A DNA stretch of 47,273 nucleotides from an uncultured Gammaproteobacteria bacterium (GTDB taxonomy: Bacteria > Pseudomonadota > Gammaproteobacteria > GCA-001735895). The notes under the pieces were generated by a model. The model did no database searches, was not told the origin of the DNA, and was given only the letters and a program-made list of their open reading frames with translations. A program made the position numbers and the translations under genes. Numbering within the stretch: the first letter of the stretch is position 1; every line of letters starts with the position of its first letter. The stretch covers positions 1 to 47,273 of the forward strand of contig CAMYML010000002.1 of the NCBI GenBank assembly GCA_947259305.1, in the 5' to 3' direction. This document shows positions 16,107 through 25,134 of this stretch, one piece after another.

Positions 16107-18103
16107 CAATCGAGATACTGCGCGTTAATCTGCTTGTTGAGACTTTGCAGACGAGTGTCCTCCGGGAACATTTTGAGGCCGGTGATGATGTAGTTTGATG
16201 CGTCCTTGTACTTGCGTTTGGCAATCAGTTTTTCCGCTTCGGACAGATACAGGTCTGACAGCGCCTTGTCTTTGAGCAGGTAATGCTTGGGATCGACGCG
16301 TTTGATCAGCGGCATGACCGTGGTGAGATCTTCACCGTTGGCGGATTTGACCAGTTTCTTCTCCTTGAAGTAGCGCTTGTACAGCGAAACCAGGCTATTC
16401 ATCAGGCGATCGCGTTGCTCCTTGACCTGATCTTCGATGGTCGAAAGGGCCACGGAGTCGGGGTAATGTTTTTTTGCCTGGGCCAGCAGGTTCTGCGCCT
16501 GTGGGTAATCGTACAGGCCTTCCTTGGGTCGAAATACCGAGCGAATCCGATCGCGGTAAAAGGTAATGATTTCACGCCGTAAACCGACCGAAATGATTTT
16601 CTGCTGCTGCGGTTCGAGTTGATCCAGCGACCAGATCGTCTCGATCATCATCGCCTTGTCGCCATTTTTAATGAGTTGAATCTTGTCGTAAAGCGCCTGC
16701 TCGGCACGGAAGGCAAGGAACGGCTTATAGCCGACGCCGGCGCCGATGACCGCGATAAACAGGGTGACGAGCAGGATCGACTTGGTGTGCGATTTCTTCG
16801 AGCGCATACCCTCTGCGAATTTTTCGACATCGGCAATCCGATCTTCACGCACCACGGTTAGCGCTTTCATCAGGGTTTTCTGCTGGCGGCGATTCAGGCC
16901 CTTGATCGGCTTGGGTTTAATGCCCAGTTCCTTGATCTTGGGAGACGCTACCTTGTTATAGGGGTGCTTGCCGCCGGCGAGTAGCTGGTAGGCAACACAG
17001 GCAAGGCCATAGATATCGTCGCGCGGATCGGGATTCATTCCGGCAAACATTTCCGGTGTAGCGTAGGCCGGAGTTACCGCACTCAGCTTGGCCGGATCGA
17101 ACATGGTGTTCTCTCTTTCCTCGTCGGTTTGCGTGCTCGCGCGCGCGATGCCGAAATCCAGCAGTTTGACGTGACCGTCGTTCAGCAGGAAGCAGTTGCC
17201 GGGCTTGAAATCGGAGTGGATCAGCATTTTTTCGTGCGCATAGGCGAGGCCGCTGCAAAGCTCCTCGATGATATGCAGGGCGTGATCGAGCTTGAGCGGT
17301 TTTTTGGCAATTTCCTTGATCAGCTGATTCAGCGGCTTACCCTGCAGATATTCCATCGTCATGAAGACGGTGTTGCCGTCGCGGTCGAAGTCATAAACCG
17401 TTGCGATATTGGGGTGCGCCAGGCGTTGCGCCTTGCTCGCTTCACGCTGCAGGGCGATGAACGATCCCGAATACTTTTTGAAGGCATCGGTCAATACCTT
17501 GATCGCGACGTAGGGGTCCTTGTCCTGGGCCTCGACCTTGAGTAAATCCTTGGCCTTGAAGACGACGCCCATGCCGCCCTGACCGAGTTTTTCCAGCAGA
17601 ACGAAACGATCCTTGAGGGTGACACCGGGACCCAGGTTTTCATAACGCGCCGAATTGTGCGGTTTTTCGACGATTTTCGGGCTCATCGGCGAATCGTCTT
17701 CCCTGGCACCGAGCGAGGGTTCGGAAATTTCGATTTCGTTGGTACCCTGGTTGACACTGACAATGACGGTTTTGTCGTTGGCGTCATCATCCTCGGTGAC
17801 TGACTCGAGACCCGACAGGTCGGTCAGATGCATGGTCTTGTCGTCACCGAAATAAGAAATATCGGTTTCCTGGCCGTTCTTCAGCGTGGACTGGATATTT
17901 ACCCTGGATATAACCTGCGAAATCTGCGTAAAACCGTCGGAGTCTATCTTGTCATCGGTATACAGGGATTGCAGATAGCTTTGCGCGTCGACATGACCTC
18001 CCGGCATCGCATCGAAGATGCTCGCCAGGCCCTGTTCCAGGTCGTCAATCTTTAACGAACCTGAAAAATAGTCATTGATCAGCGATTGGCAGACTTCAGA
18101 CAT
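16106..18103 (-). CDS. Transmembrane Ser/Thr protein kinase
   Basis: A 665-residue Hanks-type kinase. Residues 1-165 are an unassigned acidic N-terminal region. The kinase domain (about 166-435) has the glycine loop GQGGMG (174-179), VAIK with Lys202, Glu221, the catalytic loop HSDFKPGN (296-303) with Asp298, DFG (316-318) and the TPEMF segment. The usual HRD Arg is Ser, so it is a non-RD kinase. One membrane helix (about 442-459) leads to a helical region of about 200 residues on the other side of the membrane, possibly repeat-like (LAQAKKHYPDSVALS, LIAKRKYKDASNYI). It overlaps the phosphatase by 8 bp upstream and the small tail-anchored gene downstream. Confidence 0.93.
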   Translation of the reverse strand: MSEVCQSLINDYFSGSLKIDDLEQGLASIFDAMPGGHVDAQSYLQSLYTDDKIDSDGFTQISQVISRVNIQSTLKNGQETDISYFGDDKTMHLTDLSGLESVTEDDDANDKTVIVSVNQGTNEIEISEPSLGAREDDSPMSPKIVEKPHNSARYENLGPGVTLKDRFVLLEKLGQGGMGVVFKAKDLLKVEAQDKDPYVAIKVLTDAFKKYSGSFIALQREASKAQRLAHPNIATVYDFDRDGNTVFMTMEYLQGKPLNQLIKEIAKKPLKLDHALHIIEELCSGLAYAHEKMLIHSDFKPGNCFLLNDGHVKLLDFGIARASTQTDEERENTMFDPAKLSAVTPAYATPEMFAGMNPDPRDDIYGLACVAYQLLAGGKHPYNKVASPKIKELGIKPKPIKGLNRRQQKTLMKALTVVREDRIADVEKFAEGMRSKKSHTKSILLVTLFIAVIGAGVGYKPFLAFRAEQALYDKIQLIKNGDKAMMIETIWSLDQLEPQQQKIISVGLRREIITFYRDRIRSVFRPKEGLYDYPQAQNLLAQAKKHYPDSVALSTIEDQVKEQRDRLMNSLVSLYKRYFKEKKLVKSANGEDLTTVMPLIKRVDPKHYLLKDKALSDLYLSEAEKLIAKRKYKDASNYIITGLKMFPEDTRLQSLNKQINAQYLD

Positions 18104-18878
18104 CAGCTTCCTTCGGGCAGATTTTCATCGCGATTATCGACGTATTGTCAGTGCCGCCCGCATCCAGGGAAGAGGCCAGCAGGGTTTCGGAAAGTTCGGT
18201 CATATTCTCGAGGTGAGACTCGATAATAGGTACCAGCCTCTCCTCATCAAGATCTTTATATAGACCATCGGAACAGATAATGTAAACATCGCCTTCCTGC
18301 ATTTCGAAATAGTCGAAATCCATGCGCAGGTTGTCGTCGATGCCAACCGCTTTCAATACCACGTTGGCGGCGGGGTGCTCCTCGGCGTCCTTGGCCTCGA
18401 TTTTCCCCATTCTGACCAGTTCTTCGACATAGCTGTGATCTTCGGTCAAACGTTCCAGGGTCGAATCCCGGTAACGATAGAGGCGACTGTCCCCGGCCCA
18501 GAACGTAAACAGGTAATTGTTCCACACGTAGACACAGACCACCGTGCTGCCGATGGTTGCGTTGCGCCCCAGCTTGAAAGATTTTTTCCTGATGATCGAA
18601 TTCGAATTCAGTATATTTTCTTCGAGCAATAGTATGCTGTCATCCAGCGAAGCATGCTGCTTGAACAGGCTTAAATTGTTGGTGATCGTCTGGCTGGCAA
18701 AGTCGCCGGCGTGATGGCCACCCATCCCGTCAGCAACTATCCAGACATTCTCGTCATCATGCACCAGGATTGAATCTTCATTCTTGGTTCTGACGTGACC
18801 GGTATCGGTAACACCGTGGCTGGATATTTGGAAGCTGATTGAGGATGGTTGATCGTTCTGTGCTGTATAGCTAGCCAA
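18096..18878 (-). CDS. PP2C-family Ser/Thr protein phosphatase
   Basis: A 260-residue cytoplasmic phosphatase, the expected partner that reverses the kinase. Metal-binding motifs of the PPM family are present: RTKNED near residue 30, VADGMGGHHAGD at 48-59, AGDSRLYRYR, ICSDGLYKDL and GGTDNTSI near the C-terminus. The start is a TTG at 18878 with AGGAG about 5 bases upstream, and no ATG is available nearby. Such kinase-phosphatase pairs often accompany type VI secretion genes, but none are in the window. The pair lies directly upstream of the adhesin system and could signal to it. Confidence 0.93.
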   Translation of the reverse strand: MASYTAQNDQPSSISFQISSHGVTDTGHVRTKNEDSILVHDDENVWIVADGMGGHHAGDFASQTITNNLSLFKQHASLDDSILLLEENILNSNSIIRKKSFKLGRNATIGSTVVCVYVWNNYLFTFWAGDSRLYRYRDSTLERLTEDHSYVEELVRMGKIEAKDAEEHPAANVVLKAVGIDDNLRMDFDYFEMQEGDVYIICSDGLYKDLDEERLVPIIESHLENMTELSETLLASSLDAGGTDNTSIIAMKICPKEADV

Positions 18879-19017
18879 TGCAACTCCTTATCGGATTTCA
18901 AAATATTTTGGCATTTATAATTATAATAGTAAATTAATAGCAAAATGATACGTTTTAGGTGAAGAAGGCCGCATAACATAATGAAAATTTTATTTTTGCG
19001 TGAATTCTCTTCTGGCC

Positions 19018-19023
19018 TATAAT
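19018..19023 (+). promoter_or_regulatory. Sigma-70-type -10 box for the outer-membrane protein gene
   Basis: A perfect TATAAT lies 37 bp upstream of the start, in an AT-rich 181-bp divergent region. The -35 (TTGCGT at 18996-19001, 16-bp spacing) is weak. A start of transcription near 19030 would give a leader of about 30 nt. Confidence 0.5.
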
Positions 19024-19059
19024 CAACGGCAACGCACACTTGTTGAAAGGGACAATTAA

Positions 19060-19755
19060 ATGAAAAACTTTATTGGGCTTGGCTTCCTGCTGTTTTTTTT
19101 CGCGGCAAAAGTTAACGCCGTCGATCTCGGCGTCGGCGCCAAAGTGGGTGTCGATGGCGTCGGGCTTAATCTTAGCGTCGGCGTAACCCAGAGAGTCAAC
19201 CTGCGCCTATCCGTGTCGCAGGTCGATATCGATGACGAGAATGAAAGCGTCACCGTCGGTGATAGCGGTGCCGAGGGCGATATCGATGCGAAGCTTGAAT
19301 TCGATTTTGGCTCCAATGCGGTTTTACTGGATTGGCATGTTTTCAACGGCAGTTTTCGCGTCACGGCCGGCATGTTCAAACAAACGGGCGCCGTTGATTT
19401 AAGCGGAACTCTGCAGAGTAACATCGTCGTAGACGGTCAACCGCTCGCGACCGATGACCTGGGCGCAATTAGCGGCGAAGTCAAACTGAGCGACTCTTAC
19501 CAGCCCTACCTGGGAATCGGCTGGGGCCGTGGCGCCGGCGGCAAGGGCGGATTTTCGTTTGCCGCCGACATTGGCGTGGCCATGCTTGATCCCGAGGTCG
19601 ATCTTAATGCAACCGTGAATGCAGGTGGCAGCAACGGCCTGAGCCAGGACGAGCTCAATCAAAGGCTGGTGGAGATGGAGGCTGACGCGGAGAATGAGCT
19701 CGACGACCTGAAGTTATGGCCGGTGCTGGCGGTCGGCGTCAATTATGCATTCTGA
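19060..19755 (+). CDS. Predicted outer-membrane beta-barrel protein
   Basis: A 231-residue protein with a signal peptide (MKNFIGLGFLLFFFAAKVNA), alternating hydrophobic beta strands (VGLNLSVGVTQRVNLRLSVSQ, YQPYLGIGWGRG) and a C-terminal aromatic residue (VGVNYAF), all typical of small eight-stranded outer-membrane barrels. A charged helical insert (LNQRLVEMEADAENELDDL) precedes the last strand. GAAAGGGA is the ribosome-binding site. It is divergent from the phosphatase and followed by a terminator, so it is transcribed alone. The function is not known from the sequence. Confidence 0.8.
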   Translation: MKNFIGLGFLLFFFAAKVNAVDLGVGAKVGVDGVGLNLSVGVTQRVNLRLSVSQVDIDDENESVTVGDSGAEGDIDAKLEFDFGSNAVLLDWHVFNGSFRVTAGMFKQTGAVDLSGTLQSNIVVDGQPLATDDLGAISGEVKLSDSYQPYLGIGWGRGAGGKGGFSFAADIGVAMLDPEVDLNATVNAGGSNGLSQDELNQRLVEMEADAENELDDLKLWPVLAVGVNYAF

Positions 19756-19781
19756 TCAGAATCAACTCTGGTATTATATGA

Positions 19782-19809
19782 AGCAGCCGGCTAGCGGCTG
19801 CTTTTTTTT
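19782..19809 (+). terminator. Rho-independent terminator
   Basis: An 8-bp perfect stem (AGCAGCCG / CGGCTGCT) with a 5-nt loop is followed by eight T residues. It lies 27 bp after the stop of the outer-membrane protein gene and just before yggX. Confidence 0.9.
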
Positions 19810-19821
19810 GGATAGTAACTA

Positions 19822-20106
19822 ATGACGCGAATGGTAAAATGCGTGGTCCTGGGCGCAGAAGCACCCGGACTGGAAAAAGTTCCGTATCCCGGTGAACTCG
19901 GGCAGCGGATTTATGACAATGTTTCCGCCGAGGGCTGGAACCAGTGGATCGAGCGCCAGACCATGATCATCAATGAAAACGGGCTGTCGACGATAGATCC
20001 GGCCAGTCTGGCGATGCTCGAGCAGCACATGCTCGGGTTCATTTTCAAGGAAGGCGATCTGGGGCAACAGCCGGCGGGATTCAAGGCGCCCGGCGCGAAA
20101 AAATAA
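19822..20106 (+). CDS. yggX: Fe(II)-trafficking / oxidative damage protection protein YggX
   Basis: A 94-residue protein matching the family in length. Conserved segments are a short N-terminal strand (VKCVVLGAEAPGLE), YPGELGQRIYDNVS, WNQWIERQTMIINENGL and LEQHMLGFIF. The usual Cys near residue 7 is present (VKCVV). YggX protects Fe-S proteins from oxidative damage and is thought to handle labile iron. It starts 12 bp after the terminator T-run, and its downstream end faces the palindromic element. Confidence 0.95.
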   Translation: MTRMVKCVVLGAEAPGLEKVPYPGELGQRIYDNVSAEGWNQWIERQTMIINENGLSTIDPASLAMLEQHMLGFIFKEGDLGQQPAGFKAPGAKK

Positions 20107-20117
20107 ATCAGCCCTAA

Positions 20118-20264
20118 CCCGCTTTTCTCACCGATGTTCTGCTGCGGACGCCGATAAGCGCACGCTGACGCGGCACCCCGATGTGCCCTTGGCACATCGG
20201 GTTGTGCGCCGCGCCACCGCGTCTTCTCGGCGCCCTCGCGACAAAAATCGGTGAGAAAAGCGGG
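20118..20264. repeat. Near-palindromic element of about 147 bp between convergent genes
   Basis: The outer arms 20118-20135 and 20247-20264 are perfect 18-bp inverted repeats (CCCGCTTTTCTCACCGAT and its complement). The core holds a perfect 11-bp hairpin (20177-20187 with 20191-20201, 3-nt loop). The stretches between them also match on inversion, with scattered substitutions, so the whole unit could fold into one long hairpin. It fills the space between yggX and the ATP-grasp gene, and its right end abuts the ATP-grasp stop codon. There is no ORF inside. The structure suits a REP-like or MITE-like element, or a bidirectional terminator. Confidence 0.8.
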
Positions 20265-21506
20265 CTAAAGGTTTTCCAGAGCCCACTTCGGCTGGGTAAT
20301 AAAGCGGAGTTTCGCATAGGCGCGTTTCAGCGCGGCGTAAGTCTGCTCATAATCCGGCGCCTGGGCAAAGATAAATCCCAGATAGCTCGCGCCCTCGGGT
20401 AGCGGGATCAATTCGTAACCCGGATTGATGTGAATCTCGATATCCTTGACGAACTCGGTTTGCATCGCCTCGGTCAGTCCTTCGACTCGCTTCAGGATGC
20501 CCGCATCGGTAATCGGAATCATCAGTACGCCCGCCGATTCCGCCCGGTCACCGGTTTCCGGCATTATTCCACACATGCCCTGGATGACCAGTTCCTCGAG
20601 TTTCTGCTGTAGCGAAAATTCAATCAACTGGCCACATTGCCCGCCAATGGTGCGCGCCGCTAGTTCAAGCAACACCGGTCCCGCCGCGGACAACCGCGCT
20701 TCGGCATGCACCGGCCCCTGTTCGAGGCCGTAGGCGTGGCAGCATTTTTCGATTTCGTCGACCAGCTGCTGCTGCAATTCGGTACTTAGCCGGGTGGGGG
20801 TGAGATAGTAAGTTTCCTCGAAGAAGGGTCCGCTCAGCGGTTCGGGTTTATCGAAGATCGTGAGTAACCTGAAATCCCCATCGACCATGAAGCCCTCGAC
20901 CGCGTATTCCGGACCGTCGATATATGATTCAACCAGCAGTTGTTGACGCTTGAATCCGTTTGCCCCGGTCGACTCGAGAATGGCGTCGATGCGCCGGCAG
21001 GCGGCAGTGAATTCAGCTTCGTTATTGGCGCGGATGACGCCACGGCTCGCGGCAAGGCTCAGCGGTTTGACGACGACCGGGTAGGGCACAGTCAGCTGCG
21101 GTGTATCGATATCTTCGAGCGCCACGAGTTGAAAAAGCGGGCTGTTGCAGCCCGCCCTGGCCAGGGCCGCGCGGCCCAGGTCCTTGCGCTGGGTCAGCCG
21201 GGTGGCGTCGGTTTTGTTATGCGGCAGATTCAGCTGCTGTGCAATCCGGCTACAGAGTTCTACACAACTGTCGTCTGTGGCCAGGGCGCAGGCTACCGGT
21301 TTGTTGCCGACTGCGGCCAGGATTATTTCGAGCGCGGCCTCGGGTTGCTCGAAGTCGACCGTGATTCCGTTCGCGATATCCGGCACCAGCGAATGCTCGC
21401 TATTGGAAACCACCAGGATGGGCAGGCCGAGTGCCTGCGCGGCCGCGCTATAGGCCGCGATGCGGTAACTGCCCGAAGGCGCCACCAAAACAACAAAGCC
21501 CGGCAT
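20265..21506 (-). CDS. ATP-grasp domain ligase, substrate unknown
   Basis: A 413-residue enzyme of the carbamoyl-phosphate-synthase-like ATP-grasp group. It has an N-terminal Rossmann-like pre-grasp domain (VVLVAPSGSYRIAAYSAAAQ), the ATP-binding core (VPYPVVVKPLSLAASRGV, LLVESYIDGPEYAVEGFM) and the metal-binding end of the active site (GPVHAEARLSAAGPVLLELAARTIG). Such enzymes join a carboxylate to an amine using ATP, often making dipeptides or peptide-like products. The substrate cannot be read from the sequence. It lies 65 bp after the Fe-S carrier gene on the same strand and may share its transcript. Confidence 0.88.
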   Translation of the reverse strand: MPGFVVLVAPSGSYRIAAYSAAAQALGLPILVVSNSEHSLVPDIANGITVDFEQPEAALEIILAAVGNKPVACALATDDSCVELCSRIAQQLNLPHNKTDATRLTQRKDLGRAALARAGCNSPLFQLVALEDIDTPQLTVPYPVVVKPLSLAASRGVIRANNEAEFTAACRRIDAILESTGANGFKRQQLLVESYIDGPEYAVEGFMVDGDFRLLTIFDKPEPLSGPFFEETYYLTPTRLSTELQQQLVDEIEKCCHAYGLEQGPVHAEARLSAAGPVLLELAARTIGGQCGQLIEFSLQQKLEELVIQGMCGIMPETGDRAESAGVLMIPITDAGILKRVEGLTEAMQTEFVKDIEIHINPGYELIPLPEGASYLGFIFAQAPDYEQTYAALKRAYAKLRFITQPKWALENL

Positions 21507-21571
21507 CGTGCCAGGCTCTGAGTGACTATGTTGGCTGATGTTGATCAGCGATTAGCGGGCATCAATGGTGA

Positions 21572-22018
21572 TCAGCCGCAACCGCCGCCACCGCCACCGG
21601 CAGCACCGCAGCCGCCGCAGACGCCGGAGCCACCGGTTTCGGCAAACACGTTATTGAAAACGAAACGCTCGCGTCCGACTTCCTGAATGTAATCAATCTG
21701 TGCGCCTTTGAGGTAATTCAGCGCCACCACGTCGACCAGGATCTTGAAACCGTCGAATTGCAGGGTGGTGTCAAAGTCGCCTTGCTCGTCGGTAAAGGTC
21801 ATGCCGTATGACAGGCCGCCGCAACCGCCGCCGCTGATGTAAATGCGGATTGCGGATATGTCTTCGTCCGTCTGGGTGATGATTTCGTGCAGCTTATCCT
21901 GCGCCGGCTGGGTGACTTCCAGGTCGTTGACGGTCAGGCTGGGCTGGAATACTTCTGCTCCGCCGCCGCTGACGGTCGGCCGGGCTTGCGGTGGGGTGTA
22001 AATACCTACGTTGTCCAT
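21572..22018 (-). CDS. A-type Fe-S cluster carrier (IscA/ErpA family) with Gly/Cys-rich tail
   Basis: A 148-residue protein, longer than the usual 107-120. Residues 1-30 are an extra N-terminal segment. The A-type core follows (VTQPAQDKLHEII, IRIYISGGGCGGLSYGM with Cys66, FKILVDVVALNYLKGAQIDY). The family normally ends with a Cys-x-Cys pair; here the tail reads GSGVCGGCGAAGGGGGGCG, with Cys134, Cys137 and Cys147. It probably inserts or carries Fe-S clusters. The exact subfamily is uncertain because of the tail. It is divergent from glyA. Confidence 0.85.
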   Translation of the reverse strand: MDNVGIYTPPQARPTVSGGGAEVFQPSLTVNDLEVTQPAQDKLHEIITQTDEDISAIRIYISGGGCGGLSYGMTFTDEQGDFDTTLQFDGFKILVDVVALNYLKGAQIDYIQEVGRERFVFNNVFAETGGSGVCGGCGAAGGGGGGCG

Positions 22019-22244
22019 GAATAAATACCTGCGTTACGAGATTGGCTGATTATACACTTGAATCGACGAATTCCACACCAAATTGAAAATTGGCGGTCGC
22101 TGGACTCAATTTAACCGGAGATGGGGTGAATTCGCTGAATTACAAGCCTGTGTGCCCAGATAACCGACTAATTTGTCACGTTTTTTAGTGATACTTAAGA
22201 GAGTTTTTCGTATTATCGCCTTCTTTTTCCCCGAGGATAACCCA

Positions 22245-23501
22245 ATGTTCTCCAAATCTATGAATATTGCCGACTTCGACCCGGATCTCTGGAGCGCGAT
22301 GCAGGCAGAAGAAAAACGCCAGGAAGATCACATCGAACTGATCGCATCTGAAAACTACACCAGCCCGCGGGTAATGCAGGCGCAGGGCTCCGTGCTCACC
22401 AATAAATACGCCGAGGGTTATCCTTCCAAGCGTTATTACGGCGGCTGTGAATACGTCGACGTGGCCGAAACACTCGCGCTCGAGCGCGTCAAGAAGCTCT
22501 TTAATGCCGACTATGCCAACGTGCAGCCGCACTCGGGATCGCAGGCCAACGCGGCGGTATTTTTCGCCCTGTTGAACGCCGGCGACACCATTCTCGGCAT
22601 GAGCCTGTCGGATGGGGGCCACCTGACGCACGGCGCCAAGGTCAACTTCTCGGGCAAGCTGTTCAACGCAGTCCAGTACGGGTTGAATAATGATACCGGT
22701 GAGGTCGATTACGAGCAGGTCGAAGCGCTCGCCAAAGAGCACCAGCCGAAGATGATCATCGCCGGTTTCTCGGCCTATTCAAGGGTCATGGACTGGCAGC
22801 GTTTCCGCGATATTGCGGATTCGGTTGGCGCCTACCTGTTCGTCGATATGGCACACGTTGCCGGACTGGTGGCGGCCGGCCTCTATCCAAGCCCGGTCGC
22901 AATCGCCGACGTATGCACCAGCACGACCCATAAAACCCTGCGCGGACCGCGCGGCGGCATTATTCTGGCCAGGGCGAACGAGGAAATCGAAAAGAAGCTC
23001 AACTCGATGGTTTTTCCGGGCACCCAGGGCGGCCCACTGATGCACGTCATCGCGGGCAAGGCGGTAGCCTTCAAGGAAGCCATGAGCGATGAATTTGTCG
23101 AGTACCAGAAGCAGGTACTGGTGAATGCCAACGCGATGGCGGAAGAATTCATCAAGCGCGGCTTCGACGTGGTTTCCGGCGGTACCGATAATCACCTGTT
23201 CCTGCTGTCGTTGATCAGCAAGGGCATTACCGGTAAGGATGCGGACGCCGCCATGAGCAAGGCACAGATCACGGTCAACAATAATTCGGTACCGAAAGAT
23301 CCGCAGTCACCTTTCGTGACCTCGGGTCTACGCCTCGGCTCGCCGGCGATTACCACCCGCGGTTTCAGCGAACAGGATTCGCGCGACCTGGCCAACTGGA
23401 TGAGCGATATCCTCGATGATATGGGTAACGACGATTTGATCGCTAGCGTCAGGTCAAAGGTCAGCGAAATCTGCGCGCGTTTGCCGGTTTACCGCGACTA
23501 A
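22245..23501 (+). CDS. glyA: Serine hydroxymethyltransferase
   Basis: A 418-residue PLP enzyme that interconverts serine and glycine and charges tetrahydrofolate with a one-carbon unit. I chose the ATG at 22245 ([16 protein letters not shown]) because it matches family length; the 24 codons before it in frame look like leader. The PLP lysine is in [14 protein letters not shown]. Other family segments are [31 protein letters not shown] and [13 protein letters not shown]. It is followed 12 bp later by nrdR. Confidence 0.97.
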   Translation: MFSKSMNIADFDPDLWSAMQAEEKRQEDHIELIASENYTSPRVMQAQGSVLTNKYAEGYPSKRYYGGCEYVDVAETLALERVKKLFNADYANVQPHSGSQANAAVFFALLNAGDTILGMSLSDGGHLTHGAKVNFSGKLFNAVQYGLNNDTGEVDYEQVEALAKEHQPKMIIAGFSAYSRVMDWQRFRDIADSVGAYLFVDMAHVAGLVAAGLYPSPVAIADVCTSTTHKTLRGPRGGIILARANEEIEKKLNSMVFPGTQGGPLMHVIAGKAVAFKEAMSDEFVEYQKQVLVNANAMAEEFIKRGFDVVSGGTDNHLFLLSLISKGITGKDADAAMSKAQITVNNNSVPKDPQSPFVTSGLRLGSPAITTRGFSEQDSRDLANWMSDILDDMGNDDLIASVRSKVSEICARLPVYRD

Positions 23502-23513
23502 CACCGACGCATC

Positions 23514-24017
23514 ATGAAATGTCCTTTCTGCGGCACGCCTGATACTCGCGTGGTCGATTCGCGCCTTGCTGCCGAATCAACCCAGGTGCGCCGCAGAAGG
23601 GAATGCGTTTCCTGCGAGACGCGATTCACCACCTATGAAGCGCCATTGCTGAATATGCCGATGGTGATCAAGAACGACGGCAGCCGCGACGCCTTCGACG
23701 AGATGCGGCTGCGCAGCGGCATGATGCGGGCACTTGAAAAACGCCCGGTATCGGCCGAGCAGATCGAGGATGCGATCAATCACATCAAGCGCCAGCTGGT
23801 TGGTATCGATACCCGGGAAATTTCATCGCGCGAAATCGGCGCCATGGTAATGCATGAGTTACAGCGGGTCGACCAGGTGGCCTATATCCGTTTCGCTTCG
23901 GTCTACCTGAGTTTCGAAGACATTCAGGCTTTCGAGGAAGCCATACAAACCCTCGCCGCCGAACCAACTCCCGAAGAGCATCGTCGACAAGTCCCGTTAA
24001 TCGATGAGGACAGCTGA
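23514..24017 (+). CDS. nrdR: Transcriptional repressor NrdR
   Basis: A 167-residue repressor of ribonucleotide reductase genes that senses ATP/dATP. The N-terminal zinc ribbon (CPFC and CVSC, with the RRRRECVSCETRFTTYE signature) is followed by an ATP-cone domain from about residue 49 (VIKNDGSRDAFDEMRLRSGM, YIRFASVYLSF). It is the start of the conserved nrdR-rib gene run, and its stop overlaps the ribD start (TGATG). Confidence 0.97.
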   Translation: MKCPFCGTPDTRVVDSRLAAESTQVRRRRECVSCETRFTTYEAPLLNMPMVIKNDGSRDAFDEMRLRSGMMRALEKRPVSAEQIEDAINHIKRQLVGIDTREISSREIGAMVMHELQRVDQVAYIRFASVYLSFEDIQAFEEAIQTLAAEPTPEEHRRQVPLIDEDS

Positions 24018-25132
24018 TGCCACAGCAACAGCATCATCGCTGGATGGCGCAGGCACTGCGGCTGGCGCGCCGGGGATTATACAGCGCCCATCCTAATCCG
24101 CGCGTCGGCTGCGTGATTGTCAGGGATGGCGTTATGCTTGGCGCAGGCTGGCATGAATATACCGGCGGTCCGCATGCCGAGGTTAACGCGATAGCCTCCG
24201 CCGAGATTCCCACCGGCGCCGATTTTTACGTCACCCTGGAACCCTGTTCCCACCACGGCCGGACGCCACCCTGTGTCGACGCCCTGATCGCGGCCCGCGC
24301 GGCGCGGGTCATCGTTGCGATGCAGGATCCGAACCCCGAGGTCGGCGGGCGCGGGCTCGAGCAATTACGCGCCAGCGGTATCGAAGTAATCACCGGCGTG
24401 CTCGAGTCGGAGGCGCGTCAACTGAACCGTGGTTTCATCAAACGCATGCAGCGTCAGCTGCCTTTCGTCAGCATAAAAATGGCATTATCCCTCGATGGTC
24501 GCAGCGCGCTTGCCAATGGCGTCAGCCAGTGGATTACCGGCGAGCAGGCGCGCCGCGATGTCCAATTCCTGCGCGCACAGGCCTCGGCTATTTTGAGTTC
24601 CGCGCAAACGGTGCTGGATGACGATCCAAAGCTCAATCTGCGTCTGACGAAACGGGATCTGAACCAGGCCCGGCAAGCACGGCAGCCGATACGGGTGCTG
24701 GTGGATGCCAGACTGCGCTTGAGCGGCCATGAAAAAGTGTTTTCCAGCGCGGGCGACATCTGGATTTATACCTGCAGTAATGATGCCGACCGAAAACGTC
24801 GACTGCGAGAGCTCGGCGCGCAGGTGATCGAGATTGCCGTCACCGAGGCGGGCCAGGTATCGCTGGTCGCAATGCTGCAGGATCTGGCCGCGCGTGGCAT
24901 TAACGAAGTGCATACCGAGTGCGGTCGCCGTCTCGCCGGCGCCCTGATCGAGCATCGGTTGGCCGATCAAATGATGCTTTACCTGGCGCCGCATTTATTG
25001 GGCGACCAGGCCCGCGGCGGTTTTGATCTGGGCGAGTTAACCGCCATGGATCAGCGCAAGACCTGTCGCATTTGCGATATTCGCCAGATCGGCGAAGATT
25101 TACGCTTGACCTTGAATCTCGAACAGGATTAA
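24017..25132 (+). CDS. ribD: Riboflavin biosynthesis bifunctional deaminase/reductase RibD
   Basis: A 371-residue enzyme for the second and third steps of riboflavin synthesis. The deaminase half has the zinc motifs HAEVNAI and PCSHHGRTPPC. The reductase half starts near residue 150 (VSIKMALSLDGRSAL) and contains WITGEQARRDVQFLRA and VHTECGRRLAGALI. The length is normal. It is coupled to nrdR upstream, and its stop is 2 bp before the next GTG start. Confidence 0.97.
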   Translation: MPQQQHHRWMAQALRLARRGLYSAHPNPRVGCVIVRDGVMLGAGWHEYTGGPHAEVNAIASAEIPTGADFYVTLEPCSHHGRTPPCVDALIAARAARVIVAMQDPNPEVGGRGLEQLRASGIEVITGVLESEARQLNRGFIKRMQRQLPFVSIKMALSLDGRSALANGVSQWITGEQARRDVQFLRAQASAILSSAQTVLDDDPKLNLRLTKRDLNQARQARQPIRVLVDARLRLSGHEKVFSSAGDIWIYTCSNDADRKRRLRELGAQVIEIAVTEAGQVSLVAMLQDLAARGINEVHTECGRRLAGALIEHRLADQMMLYLAPHLLGDQARGGFDLGELTAMDQRKTCRICDIRQIGEDLRLTLNLEQD

Positions 25133-25134
25133 CC

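Noticed and set aside
16106-18878. Type VI secretion cluster suggested by the kinase/phosphatase pair
   Set aside because: No tss, hcp, vgrG or related genes are present nearby.
22173-22244. Upstream start for glyA adding 24 residues
   Set aside because: The extension ([19 protein letters not shown]) is not part of the family. The ATG at 22245 is at the normal place.
25072-25134. ATG start for the HslV-like gene inside ribD
   Set aside because: It would place 21 extra residues before the conserved N-terminal strand, where Ntn-hydrolases need their nucleophile. The GTG at 25135 fits operon spacing.
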